Assembly (NCBI RefSeq): GCF_900110955.1
Contig: NZ_FOFR01000005.1
Coordinates: 1 to 64,000 of the forward strand
Source of the DNA: Lentzea xinjiangensis
GTDB taxonomy: Bacteria > Actinomycetota > Actinomycetes > Mycobacteriales > Pseudonocardiaceae
Reading direction: 5' to 3'
DNA length: 64,000 bases
Each line of letters starts with the position of its first letter. The stretch's first letter is position 1. The notes below the pieces were generated by a model that saw only the letters and a program-made list of their open reading frames with translations, searched no databases and had not been told where the DNA came from. This document shows positions 41,902-54,000 of this stretch, piece by piece. A program made the translations under genes and the position numbers.

Positions 41902-42903
41902 TCACTCCGCGAGAGCGAGGTCCGGCCACACCAGGGTCGTCGCTCCCCAGGTGAGGCCGCCGCCGAACGCGGTGAGCAGCACCTTGTGCCCGGCGCGCAG
42001 CTCGCCGGACCGCACGCCGTGGGCGAGGGCCAGCGGGATCGAGGCGGCGGAGGTGTTGCCGACGTGGGTGATGTTGGAGATGAACCTGTCGCGCGGCACC
42101 TCCAGCTCCTCGGAGACCGCGTCGAGGATCCGCGTGTTGGCCTGGTGGGCGATCACCCTGTCCACCTCGGACGCCGCCCAGCCCTGCCGCTTGACGGCGG
42201 TGCGGGAGGCGGCGGACATGCGCGCGACCGCGTTCGTGAAGACCTCGCGGCCCTCCATCTGGAAGAACTTGTCGCCGTGCGGCACGATGCCGCGCGAGGA
42301 GCGCTGCCGCGACCCGCCGGCGGGCACGGTGATCAGGTCGGCCAGCTCGCCGTCGGAGCCGAGGTCGAACGGCCCGAGCGCGCCGGGCTCGCCGGGCGAG
42401 CCCGCCCGCAGCACCACCGCGCCCGCGCCGTCGCCGAAGATGACGGACGTGGTGCGGTCCTGCGGGTTGAGGATCGTGGAGTAGGCGTCACCGCCGATCA
42501 CGAGGAGGCTGTCCACGATCCCCGCCGTGATGAGCCCGGTCCCGACGCCGAGCCCGTACACGAAGCCCGTGCACACGGCCGCGATGTCGAACGCCGGGAC
42601 GTCGACGAGGCCCAGCCGCGACGCGATCTCCGGCGCCGTCGCGGGGCAGGGCCTGTCCGGTGTCGTGGTCGCGAGGACCACCGCGCCCGCGCCCGGCACG
42701 CCCGCCGACCGCAGGGCCCTCCTCGCCGCCTCGACCGAGAGGTCCGAGGTCGCCATGCCGGGTTCGACCACGTGCCGCGTGGTGACCCCGATCCGCGTCC
42801 GGATCCACTCGTCGGTCGTGTCCAGCTTGGCTGTCAGCTCGTCGTTGGTGACCACTCGCGGCGGGAGCCACGACCCGAGTCCCGCGATCACCGCTGCGCG
42901 CAT
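41902..42903 (-). CDS. 3-oxoacyl-ACP synthase III (KAS III)
   Basis: The 333-residue KAS III has an intact Cys-His-Asn triad: C111 in IAAVCTGF, H253 in VIAHQAN and N283 in THVGNTSAASIP. The ending GGGLTWGATTLVWP is typical of FabH-like enzymes. It condenses an acyl-CoA starter with malonyl-ACP. It stands alone, away from fab genes, and lies on the same strand as the PAS-LuxR and PKS genes, so it may supply or prime a starter unit for the polyketide; an independent fatty-acid role is equally possible. Confidence 0.88.
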   Translation of the reverse strand: MRAAVIAGLGSWLPPRVVTNDELTAKLDTTDEWIRTRIGVTTRHVVEPGMATSDLSVEAARRALRSAGVPGAGAVVLATTTPDRPCPATAPEIASRLGLVDVPAFDIAAVCTGFVYGLGVGTGLITAGIVDSLLVIGGDAYSTILNPQDRTTSVIFGDGAGAVVLRAGSPGEPGALGPFDLGSDGELADLITVPAGGSRQRSSRGIVPHGDKFFQMEGREVFTNAVARMSAASRTAVKRQGWAASEVDRVIAHQANTRILDAVSEELEVPRDRFISNITHVGNTSAASIPLALAHGVRSGELRAGHKVLLTAFGGGLTWGATTLVWPDLALAE

Positions 42904-43187
42904 TCTCCGACCTTCCTCACCGGTTGTCCGCCGGCCCTCCGCGCGGGAGGTGGCGGGGTAAACCCCTGGAACACCACGGATCGCTGGAACCGTTCAACGG
43001 CCGGCCCGCCCGGCGGCGGGGACGTGGTCGCGCTGTCGCCTGGCCGCTGGTCCCGCCCGGCCCGCTGATCGGTTCCGGCAGGACGTCGTCGTCCTCGTCA
43101 TGACCGCCCCCGACCCCGGCCGCGGTGTGCGCGGCGAGGTCAGCGCCCGCGCCGGTGCCGCACCCCTGTCCCGGCCGCGGGTCGTCC

Positions 43188-43862
43188 TCACTTGATGAAG
43201 TCGGGCGAGACCCGGGGCGGCCAGCTCGCGACGCTCAGCACGCCGAGGCTGTAGGCGCGGGACACCAGAGCGGCGCGGTTGGGGGCCTTGAGCTTCTTCA
43301 GCATGGTGCCGACGTGGTACTCGACGCCCTGGCGCGACAGGAACAGCCGCGACGCGAGCCGCACGGTCGACTCGCCGGTGGCGATGCCCTCCAGGATCCG
43401 GGCGTCGAGGTCGCTCAGGATGCGGTTGCGGTCGACGACGACGGCGTTGGGCTGCTCGCCCTTCTCCGGGTTCACGACGACGACGAACTGCACGAGGTCG
43501 CCGTGCACGTCGTGGACGGCGATGCCGGTGATGTCCCCGGTGAACACGGTGTGGCGCGGGCCGATGCCGGCGAGGTGCTCGACGAAGCGCTGGCGGCGGC
43601 CCTCGACGAGGCGGTCGAACTGCTTGCGCATCGGGCCGTGCACGCCGGGGTGCAGCAGCTCGTAGAAGCTGCGGCCGAGCAGCGACTCGCGGGAGTGGCC
43701 GAACCGGGCCACGAAGTCGTCGTTGGCCTCGACGACGCGCAGCTGCAGGTCCAGGCGCGCGAGGCACAGGCCGGAACGCTCCAGCAACGAGCGGAACACG
43801 TCGGCGTCCGGAACGGCGGTGGTGTGTTCAGGTGCGAGAGAACCAGCGGCAACAGTGGGCAT
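43188..43862 (-). CDS. PAS-LuxR transcriptional regulator (PimM/NysRIV-like)
   Basis: The protein has 224 residues from ATG 43862. An N-terminal PAS domain covers about 20-130 (LLERSGLCLARLDLQLRVVE, FGHSRESLLGRSFYELLHPG). A C-terminal LuxR HTH covers about 150-215 (STVRLASRLFLSRQGVEYHV, NRAALVSRAYSLGVL), and the tail SWPPRVSPDFIK closely recalls PimM-type activators of polyene macrolide clusters. Those bind a palindrome in cluster promoters and are functionally interchangeable between polyene producers (family knowledge). Here it adjoins an all-malonyl AT-DH-KR PKS, matching that context. Confidence 0.9.
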   Translation of the reverse strand: MPTVAAGSLAPEHTTAVPDADVFRSLLERSGLCLARLDLQLRVVEANDDFVARFGHSRESLLGRSFYELLHPGVHGPMRKQFDRLVEGRRQRFVEHLAGIGPRHTVFTGDITGIAVHDVHGDLVQFVVVVNPEKGEQPNAVVVDRNRILSDLDARILEGIATGESTVRLASRLFLSRQGVEYHVGTMLKKLKAPNRAALVSRAYSLGVLSVASWPPRVSPDFIK

Positions 43863-44401
43863 CGGGAAGCTTCCCTCTCGATTCGACGAACGCGGCGTTC
43901 CGCGACAGCAGAAGAGGAAGTTGAGGTGGCCGCCGGGAGATCTGGGTTATTCCCGGAATCCGACCTCGACGGGGTGAATCGTAGGAAGATTCCGGGAACC
44001 CGGTCAACGAGAGCATGAGGGGTGGCCCCTGATGTTGTGGTCGGGGTGCGTCGGGGGTTCGGGAAGGCACCCGCGCATTTCGGTAGGACGTTTCGGGTGC
44101 GTCTCACCTGATCGGACCAGCGACACCGCGCTGACCAGCGCGGATCCGCCGCGCTCACTACCCGCGGCACCGCGCGGTAATTGAGACGCCGGTCAGTTGT
44201 GCGAGATGTGCGCACCGGGGAATCCCCTGACGTGTAGCCGGTCTCACACCGGCGGCGAACGGACCCGGTGAGTTCGCCCGCGATTCCGCCGTTCGTAACA
44301 GTGCGGACGGCCGGACCGGCCACTTCGAATTCGGTGCGGGGCGCTTCGGAAAATTCCGGGCGAATTACCGGCGGGTTCTTCCGCGATTCTCCGGCGGCGG
44401 C
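43863..44401. other. Gene-free regulatory region upstream of the PAS-LuxR gene
   Basis: This ~540-base stretch has no convincing gene. It includes the LuxR promoter side (GAGAGGG ribosome site just before 43862). Two short hairpins are seen: CCGCGCTG/CAGCGCGG near 44130 and CCGGT/ACCGG near 44240. An AT-richer near-palindrome, CGGAAAATTCCG, lies near 44347. It also contains the 3' end region of the short glycosyltransferase-like gene. Confidence 0.4.
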
Positions 44402-44833
44402 CTAGTACGCCGCGACGCGGCCGGGCACCACCCGGTAGAGGCTCGGCTTCTCGGGCAGGAAAGCGAGCCCGAAGCGGCTGAGGAACTCGCCGAACGACGC
44501 GTCGACGAAGTCGTCGTCGGGCAGCCCGTCCCACGTCTCGGCGGCGGCCCTCGCGACCTCGCTCGCCGTGGAGTCGTAGACGACGAGGTCGGGCCGGTCG
44601 TCGGCGAAGTAGCCGCGGGCCACGGAGACCGGCGACGAGCTGTCGTCGAGGAAGCCCACCACGTCCCAGCCGCCGGTGGCCTCGCTCAGGGCGAGGCGGG
44701 CGGCGACCTCGGAGGAGGTGGCGTAGGTGACGCGGTAGCCGCGCCGCACCAGTTCCTCGATCACCGCGAGCGCCGGGAGCGCCTGGCCCTGCGCGGGATT
44801 GGCGAAGATCGCGACATGCCGCCGTCCCGTCAT
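44402..44833 (-). CDS. Short glycosyltransferase (GT1)-like protein, probably truncated
   Basis: The protein has 143 residues from ATG 44833. The N-terminus HVAIFANPAQGQALPALAV, then EELVRRGYRVTYATS, is the acceptor-binding half of macrolide/natural-product GT1 enzymes, and RPDLVVYDST matches the conserved PDxxxYD(P/S)T segment. The family is normally ~400 residues; the nucleotide-sugar-binding half is absent and residues 105-143 (FVDASFGEFLSRFGLAFLPE) do not resemble it. The frame is intact, so it may be a deleted remnant or a minimal auxiliary protein. It lies 230 bases downstream of the PKS on the same strand. Confidence 0.65.
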   Translation of the reverse strand: MTGRRHVAIFANPAQGQALPALAVIEELVRRGYRVTYATSSEVAARLALSEATGGWDVVGFLDDSSSPVSVARGYFADDRPDLVVYDSTASEVARAAAETWDGLPDDDFVDASFGEFLSRFGLAFLPEKPSLYRVVPGRVAAY

Positions 44834-45063
44834 CTGTGAGGACCACCCTTCTGCGAACGACGAGCTGCCACCTGCCGTTGTACGGCATCCGATGCTCGGG
44901 AATCTTTCACTTTCCTCTGTGCGCGGACCGGGATCGCTTCCCGTCGTGACAGGGCCCGTCGGGTGGCGGGACGCGGCCGCGGCCGACGCCGGTGTGGCGG
45001 GCCGGCAGCCCGTGGCCGCCGGCCCGCCACACCGATCACCGGTGACGTGCCCCGTTCCCTCGC

Positions 45064-48000
45064 CTACAGACCGAGCTCCTCGTCGAGCATCGCGAACAGC
45101 TCGTCGTCCGAGGCCGACTCGAAGTCCTTGATCTCGGTGGTCCTCGCGGAGGCCCACCTCGTGCGCAGGACGTCGAGCCTGCCCGCGATCTGCTGGTGCA
45201 GGGCGTCGTCGACGGACGCCTCGGAGAGCGCCTTCTCGAGCGCGTCGAGGTCGGCGAGCACACTCGGCAGCCCGGCTTCCGGCGCGTCGGCCAGCAGCTC
45301 GGTCTTGAGGTGTGCCACCAGGTCCGCCGGCGTCGGGTAGTCGAACACCAGCGTGGCGGGCAGCTTCAGGCCCGTCGCGGCGCCGAGGCGGTTGCGCAGC
45401 TCGACCGCGGTGAGCGAGTCGAAGCCGAGGTCCTGGAACTGCCGGTCCTCCTCGACGACCTCGTTCTCGCCGTGGCCGAGCACCTCGGCGACCTGGCCGC
45501 GGACGAGCTCGAGCAGCGCGTCGGTGCGGCCCTGGTCGGTGAGACCGGTCAGGCGGGCGATCAGCGAGTCGGCGGTCTCCTGGCCCGCCACGGCCTTCTT
45601 CGACCTCGTCCGCACGAGGCCGCGCAGCAGCGGTGCGACCTCGGCGTTGCGCAGGACGGCGAAGTCGAGCCTGACCGGCAGGGTCGCCGCCAGCCCGGTC
45701 CCGATCGCCTCGTCGAAGAGGGTGACGCCGAGCTCGCGGGTGATCGCCGGCATGCCGGAGCGCGCCATGCGTTCCGCGTCCCGCGCGCTGAGCATGCCGG
45801 TGTCCCAGGCGCCCCAGGCGAGGCTCGTGGCCTGCCCGCCGGTGGCCCTGCGGTGCGCGGCGAGCGCGTCGAGGAACGCGTTGCCCGCCGCGTAGCCCGC
45901 CTGGCCCGCGTTGCCGAAGGTGCCGGCGACGCTGCCGAACAGGACGAGGTTCGCCCGGGGTGCCAGCTCGTGCAGGTGCCAGGCGGCGTCGACCTTGGGC
46001 CGCAGCACCGGGGCCAGGCGGTCCGGCGTCAGCGACTCGATCACGCCGTCGTCGAGGACGCCGGCCGCGTGGACGATCGTCGCCGGGTCGTGGTCGGCCA
46101 GCAGCCGCGCGAGCGCCTCCCGGTCGGTGACGTCGCAGGCCACGACCGTCGCCCGCGGCAGCCCCTCGACGCTGCCCCCGCTGCGGCTGACCAGCACGAT
46201 CTCCTCGACGCCGTGCGTGTCGGCGAGGTGCTGGGCGATGATCCGGCCGAGGCCGCCCGTGCCGCCGGTGATGAGCACCTTGCCGTGGTCGACCGTGCCC
46301 TCCTGCCTCGGCGCCCTGGCGAGGCGGCCGCCGAGGACCTCCCCGTCGCGGACGACGACCTGCGGCTCGCCGGCGTTGAGGGCCTGCCGCAGGACGGCGA
46401 GGCTGGCGGGCCGGTCGTCGACGTCCAGCAACCCGAAGCTGCCGGGGTGCTCGGACTGGGCGGCCCGCACCAGGCCCCAGACGGCCGCCGCCACGGGGTC
46501 CGGCGCCTCGCCGCGGGCCGCGACGGCGTTCCTGGTGACGAACCAGAGCCGCCCCCGCCGCTCGCCGCGGGTCCACTCCTGGACGTCGGCCAGCGCCCGC
46601 GCCACGGCGGCGTGGGTGGAGGCGACGACGTCGCCGGTGGGGGCCGCGACCTCGGTCAGGACGACCTCGGCGTCCTCGCCGAGGACGAGGTGGCCGGCCA
46701 GCCCGAAGTGGTCGGGGCCCGTGATCGCCACCGGCTCCGCGATCGGAGCGTCGGCGGTGATCGGCGTCCAGCCGAGCGTGAACAGGGCGTCGCGGGTGGT
46801 GTTCTGCTCGAGCTGCCCGGTGCTGACCGGGCGGACCACCAGCGACTCGACCTCGGCGACGGGGTTGCCCTGCGGGTCGGCGATGACGATGTGCAGCGCC
46901 CCGTTGCCGGCGCGGCTCGTCCTGACCCGGACCGCGGTCGCGCCGGTGGCGTGGACCCGCACGCCCTCCCAGCTGAACGGCAGCCCCGCCGCCCCGTCGC
47001 CCTCCTGCAGCAGGGCGGTGTGCAGGGCGGCGTCGAGCAGGGCCGGGTGGATGCCGAACGCCGACGGTTCGACGCCCTCGGGCAGCGCGACCTCGGCGTA
47101 GACGGTGCCACCGTCCTGCCAGGCGCTCTTGAGGCCCTGGAACGTCTCGCCGTAGGCGAACCCGATCTCCGCGAACCTGTCGTAGACGCCGTCGAGCGCG
47201 ATCGGCTCCCCGACCGGCCACTGCGCGAGCCGGGTCCCGGTGTTCCCGCCGGCGGTGAGCACACCGCTCGCGTTCTCGGTCCACGGCAGGTCGGTGTCCT
47301 CCGGCCTGCTGTAGATCGTGACGGCGCGCTTGCCGTTCTCCTCGGCGCCGGCCGCGACCTGGATCTGGACGCCACCCTGCTCGGGCAGGGTGAGCGGGGC
47401 CGCGATGGTGAGCTCCTCCAGCGCGTCGAGCCCGAGCTCCTCACCGGCCCTGAGCGCGACCTCGACGAGCGCCGCGCCGGGCACGAGCGCCCGTCCCATG
47501 ATCACGTGGTCGGCGAGCCAGGAGTGCGTGCGCAGCGCGATCCGGCTGGTGAACAGGTAGCCGTCCTGCCCGGCGAGCTGCACCGCCGCGCCGAGCAGCG
47601 GGTGGGCGACGCTGCCGAGGCCAGCCGCCTTGACGTCGCTCGCGCTCTCGACGACCTTCGGCCAGTACGACTGCCTGCGGAACGCGTAGGTGGGCAGGTC
47701 GACCTTCCTGGCCCCCCGCAGCAGCGGGGTCCAGTCGACCGCGACGCCTTCGGTGTGCAGCTGCCCGAGCGCGGTGAGGAACTGCCTGACCTCGCTGCTG
47801 CCCCGCCTGCTGACCGGGACCGCGCCGTCGACGAGCGGCGTGAGCGCCGCGTCGGGCCCGATCTCCAGGAAGGCGCAGTCGCCGAGCGCCGTCACGTTGT
47901 CGTGGAACCGCACCGCGTCCCGGACGTGCTGGACCCAGTACTCGGCGCCGGCCGGGTCACCGGCGGTCCGCAGCGGGATGCGCGGCTGGTGGAAGGTGAT

Positions 48001-51000
48001 CTCCGCGAGCGCCTCCCGGAAGTCGGGCATCATCGGCTCCATCAGCGGCGAGTGGAACGCGTGGCTCACCTTGAGCTGCTTGCACTGCCACTGCTTGGCG
48101 ATCTTGAGGACCTCGTCCTCCTCACCGGCGAGCACCACCGTCCGCGGCCCGTTGATCGCCGCGATCGACACGTTGCCCGTGAGGTACGGCGTCACCTCCT
48201 CCTCGGAGGCGATCACGGACACCATCGCGCCGCCCGGCGGCAGGGCCTGCATGAGCGCGGACCGGGCCGTGATGAGCAGGCACGCGTCCTCCAGGGACAG
48301 GACGCCGGCGACGTGCGCCGCCGCGACCTCACCGATCGAGTGCCCCGCCACGTGGTCCGGCTTGACGCCGAACGACTCGACCAGCCGGTACAGCGCGGTC
48401 TGGACCGCGAAGAGCGCCGGCTGCGCGAACCCGGTCTGGTTCAGCGCCTCCTGGTCGTCGCCCCACATGACCTCCCGCAGCGCCGGGTCGAGGTGCTGGA
48501 GCACGTCGTCGAGCGCCTCGGCGAACACCGGGTAGGTCTCGTACAGCTCCCGGCCCATGCCGACGCGCTGCGAGCCCTGGCCGCTGAACAGGAACGCGAC
48601 GGGACGCCTCCGCACCGAGCCCCGCGCGATCACCTCGCCGTCGAGGACGACGGCCCGGTGGTCGAACAACGTCCTGGTCGTCAGCAACGAGTACGCGATG
48701 TCCGCGGCGGACCCGCGGGCCTGCCCGATCCGCTCGACCTGGCCGTCGAGCGCCGCCTCGGACCTGGCCGACACCACCCACGGAATCGATCCCGTCTGGG
48801 GGCCCCGGGGGGAGACCGAGGTCCCCACTCCAATCCTCTCACCGAGGACCGGCGGTGCCGCTCCGGCAAGATCGGTAACGGCCGGGTTGTCCACAGGCGC
48901 CGAGTTGTCCACAGATTCCGTCACGACGTCCTGACCAGCGATTTCACCGGGTACGCTGGAAATCGGGGGGATCCCCGGCCCCTGCTCCAAGATCACGTGG
49001 GCGTTGGTGCCGCTGATGCCGAACGACGACACCGCCGCGCGGCGCGGCCGCGCCACCGAGGGCCACTCGGTGTTCTCCTGGAGCAGCTCGACCGCACCCT
49101 CGGTCCAGTCCACGTGCGACGACGGCGTCGACGCGTGCAGCGTCCGCGGCAGCACCCCGTGCCGCATCGCCTGCACCATCTTGATGATGCCCGCGACACC
49201 GGCGGCGGCCTGCGTGTGACCGATGTTCGACTTGATGCCACCGAGCAGCAGCGGCGTGGACCGGTCCTGCCCGTAGGTCGCCATCAGGGCCTGAGCCTCG
49301 ATGGGGTCGCCGAGGGAAGTGCCGGTGCCGTGTGCCTCCACGGCGTCGACATCGGCGGTGGTCAACCCGGCAGACGCCAGGGCCTGACGGATGACCCTCT
49401 GCTGCGACGGACCGTTGGGAGCCGTCAAGCCGTTGGACGCGCCGTCCTGGTTGATCGCTGATCCACGCACGACCGCCAGGATCGTGTGGCCGTTGCGCAC
49501 TGCGTCGGACTGACGTTCCAGCACGAGCAGACCGACGCCCTCGGACCAACCGACACCATCGGCCGTGTCGGAGAACGCCTTGCAGCGTCCGTCCTCCGAG
49601 AGACCTCGCTGACGCGAGAACCCGACGAACGAACCCGGAGTGGACATCACGGTCACACCGCCGGCCAGCGCCAGTGAGCACTCACCGGCCCGGAGCGCCT
49701 GCATCGCCCAGTGCAGAGCGACGAGAGAGGACGAGCACGCCGTGTCGACCGAGACGGACGGGCCTTCGAGTCCCAGCGCGTAGGACACGCGTCCGGAGAT
49801 CACCGAAGGCGACGCACCGGTCGAACCGAAGCCCTCGGTGTCCGCACCGCCGATGAGCTGCGTGTAGTCGTTGTACATGACACCGGCGAACACACCGGTC
49901 GAGCTGCCCCGCAGCGACGCCGGCGCGATGCCGGCCCGCTCCAGCGCCTCCCACGCGGTCTCCAGCATGAGCCGCTGCTGGGCGTCCGTCGCGACGGCCT
50001 CCCGCGGCGACATCCCGAAGAACTCCGGGTCGAACTGGTCGGCGTCGTGCAGGAAGCCGCCCGCCCGCACGTAGGAGGTGCCGGGGTGGTCGGGGTCGGG
50101 GTGGAACAGCGTGTCGAGGTCCCAGCCGCGGTTGGTCGGGAACGGCGTGATCGCGTCGACGCCGTCGACCACGAGCTGCCACAGGTCCTCCGGCGACGAG
50201 ACACCGCCGGGGTAGCGGCAGGCCATGCCGACGATGACGATCGGGTCGTCCGTGGTGGACACCAGCGCGGGCAGGTCGGAGACGTCGGACACCGCGCCCA
50301 GCAGCTCGTCCTTGAGGTAGGCGGCGAGCTGGGCCGACGACGGGTAGTCGAACACCGCGGTCGCGGGCAGCTTGAGCCCGGTGACTGCCGTGAGCCGGTT
50401 GCGCAGCTCGACCGCGGTCAGCGAGTCGAAGCCGAGCTCCTGGAACGCCCGCGCCGGATCGACCGCCGCGATCGTGTCGTGGCCGAGGACGGCCGCGACC
50501 TCGGCGCGGACCAGGTCCACCACCGCGTCCAGGCGGCCCTTCTCGTCCAGGGAGGACAGTCGCCGCACCAGCCCGGACGCCGTCTCCGCGCCGGCGACCT
50601 TGCGGCGCGCCTTGACCCGGATCAGCCCGCGCAGCAGCGGTGTGACGTCGCCGAGCTGCTTGAGCGCGCCCAGGTCGAGCCGCACCGGCACCACCGCCGG
50701 CTCCGGTCCGGCGACCGCGGCGTCGAACAACCGCAGCCCCAGCTCGGCCGAGATGGCCGGCATTCCGGAGCGCCGCATCCGTTCCGCGTCCTCGGCCGGC
50801 AGCATGCCGGTGTCCCAGGCGCCCCACGCGAGCGACACACCGGGCAGCCCGGCGCGCCGCCGGTGCGCGGCCAGCGCGTCGAGGAACGCGTTGCCGGCGG
50901 CGTAGTTGGCCTGCCCGGCGTTGCCGAACACCCCCGCGGCCGACGAGAACACGACGAACTGCGTCGCCCCGGTCGCGAGCTCGTGGAGGTGCAGCGCGGC

Positions 51001-54000
51001 GTCGACCTTGGCGCGCAGCACGGTGTCGAGGCGGTCCGGCGTGAGCGACTCGACCACGCCGTCGTCGAGCACGCCCGCCGCGTGCACGACACCCCGGACC
51101 TCGTGCTGTGCCAGCAGGTCCCGCACCGCGTCCCGGTCGGCGACGTCGCAGGCGACGACGGAGACGCGGGCGCCCAGCTCCTCCAGCTCGCTCACGTCAC
51201 CGGTGCCGCTGCGGCTGACCAGCACCAGCTCGGTGACGCCGTGCGCCTGCACCAGGTGCCGGGCCACGATCCGGCCGAGCCCGCCGGTGCCGCCGGTGAT
51301 GAGCACCGGGCTCTCCCAGGTGGTCCCGGTACCGCCCTGCGCACGGCCCAGGCGGGCCGCCCGCGCTTCACCGCCGCGGATCACGAGCTGGGGCTCGTCG
51401 AGGTCCAGCACGCCGGGCAGCGCCGCGAGCGACGGCTCCTCGCCGTCGAGGTCGATCAGCCCGAACCGGCCGGGGTGCTCGGTCTGCGCGGTCCGCACCA
51501 GGCCCCACACCGCCGCACCGGCCAGGTCGTCGCCCTCGGCCGCGCCGCGCGTGACGAAGACGAGGCGCCCGTCGTGGTCCTCGCGGATCCACTGCTGCAC
51601 CAGGTCCAGCGCCCGGTGCGTGGCCGCGTGGACCGACTCGGCGATCCCCTCCCCCGCGATCGGCACGAGCACGACGTCCGCGCCGGCCGACGACAGGCTC
51701 TCGGCCTGGTCCACCGGCAGCCCGAGGACGTCCGGCCCGAGCACGCGGACCGTCGCGTCCCTCTGGCCGGGCACCGCGACCGGCGTCCACCGCACGGAGA
51801 ACAGCGCGTCCTGCTCGGCCGGTTGCTCCGCGGCGACCGGCCGCATCACCAGCGACTCGACCGACGCCACCGGGTTGCCGGCGGGATCGGCGAGCGCGAT
51901 GCGCAAACCGTTGTCGTGGCGCGTCATCTTGACCCGCAACGCCGTCGCGCCCGTCGCGTGCAGCGACACGTTCTCCCACGCGAACGGCAGTCCGGCCGTC
52001 CCGTTCCCGTCGAGCAGCGAGGCGTGCAGCGCGGCGTCGAGCAGGGCCGGGTGCAGCCCGAACGGCTTGACGTTGGCGTCGTCGGGGAGTGCGACCTCGG
52101 CGTAGGTGGTGTCGCCGTCGCGCCACGCCGCCCGCAGGCCGCGGAACGCGCCGCCGTAGGCGAAGCCGGCCTCGGCGAACTTCTCGTAGCAGTCCTCGAC
52201 GTCGACGGCTTCGGCCTTCGGCGGCCACACGGATGCGTCGAACCCGGCAGCGTCGAACCCGGCACGCCGTTCGCCCTGGGCCAGCACACCGCTGACGACC
52301 TGCGTCCACGGCGCGTCGGTCACCTCGTCGGGCCGTGCGTGGATCGTGAACGTCCTGCGGTCGTCGCCCGCGGAGACCTTCATCTGCAGTGCGAGTCCGC
52401 CGTGGTCGGGCAGGACCACGGGCGCCGAGAGCGTCAGCTCTTCGAGCCGGTCCAGGCCGACCTCGTCGCCCGCCCGCATCGCGAGCTCGACGAGCGCGGC
52501 GCCCGGCACCATCACGCGGCCCATGATCGTGTGGTCGCCGATCCACGGGTGCGTGCGCAGCGCCAGCCTGCTGGTGAACAGGAACCCCTCCCCGTCGGCG
52601 AGTTCCGCCGACGCGATGAGCAGCGGGTGCCCGAGCGCGACCATGCCGATGCCGGACGCGTCGTCCCCGCCGATCCGCACCGCCGGCCAGTACCGCTGGT
52701 GGGCGAACGCGTAGGTCGGCAGGTCGATCTTCTTGCCGCCGGCGTGGAAGCCGCTCCAATCGACCTTCACGCCGTCGACGTGCAGCCTCGCCAGTGCCGT
52801 CAACGCGGCGACGCGCTCCTCCCCGTCCTTGCGCAGCACGGGGATGGCGTCCTCGACGAGCGCGGACAGCACGCCGTCGGGCCCGACCTCCAGGAACGTG
52901 GTCGCGCCGTTGTCGCGCAGCTTCCGGACGTTGTCGCTGAACCGCACCGCGTCGCGGACGTGGTTCACCCAGTACTCGGCGGTGGTGACGTCGCCGCTCG
53001 CCACGACCGGGATGCCCGGCCGGTGGAAGGTGATCTCCGCGAGCGACTCGCGGAAGTCGTCCAGCATCGGCTCCATGAGCGGCGAGTGGAACGCGTGGCT
53101 GACCTTGAGCCGCTTGTTCTTCCAGCGGCCGGCGATCTGGAGCACCTGCGCCTCGTCGCCCGCGATCACCACGGACTTCGGCCCGTTGACCGCCGCGATC
53201 GACACGGTCGCCGTCAGGTGCGGCGTCACCTCTTCCTCGGATGCCTGGACGGCCACCATCGCGCCGCCTTCCGGCAGCGCCTGCATGAGCGCCGACCGCG
53301 CCGTGACGAGCAGGCACGCGTCCTCGAGGGAGAGGACGCCGGCGACGTGCGCCGCCGCGATCTCGCCGATCGAGTGCCCGGCCACCTGGTCGGGCCGCAC
53401 GCCCCACGACTCGAGCAGCCGGTAGAGCGCCGTCTCGACCGCGAACAGCGCGGGCTGGGTGTAGCCGGTCTGGTCGAGCACCTCCTGGTCGTCGCCCCAC
53501 ATGACCTCGCGGACGGCCGGGTCGAGGTGCACCAGCACCGCGTCCAGCGCCTCGGCGAACACCGGGAACGCCTCGTACAGCCCGCGGCCCATGCCGAGCC
53601 GCTGCGAGCCCTGGCCGCTGAACAGCACCGCGAGCGACCGCTGCGACTGCGCGGTTCCGCGCGCCAGCACCTCGTCCCCGAGCAGCACGGCCCGGTGGTC
53701 GAACTGCGCGCGCGTCGCCAGCAGCGAGTACGCGATGTCCTGCGGCGCACCCACCGCCGCCCGGACCCGCTCGATCTGGCCCGGCAGCGCCTCCGCCGTC
53801 TTGGCCGACACCACGAACGGCACCTCGGACGGCTCCTCCGATGCCACTCCGGACGGCTGCCCGGACGGCACAGCCGCCTGCGGAATCGATCCCGACTGAC
53901 CGGCCCCCTGGAGGGAACCGCCCCCCATCCCCATCATCTCAGGCAGGTCTGACATTTCCGGCGCCGCCGGAACGTTCGCCGGGGCTTCCAGGATGACGTG

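Noticed and set aside
42904..43187. A possible gene between KAS III and the PAS-LuxR gene
   Set aside because: All frames here are continuations of shadow frames; no start site or recognisable domain was found.
44345..44360. TTCGGAAAATTCCGGG as a PimM-type operator
   Set aside because: It matches only about 12 of 16 consensus positions, lies at the far end of the gene-free stretch rather than at a promoter, and no second site was found.
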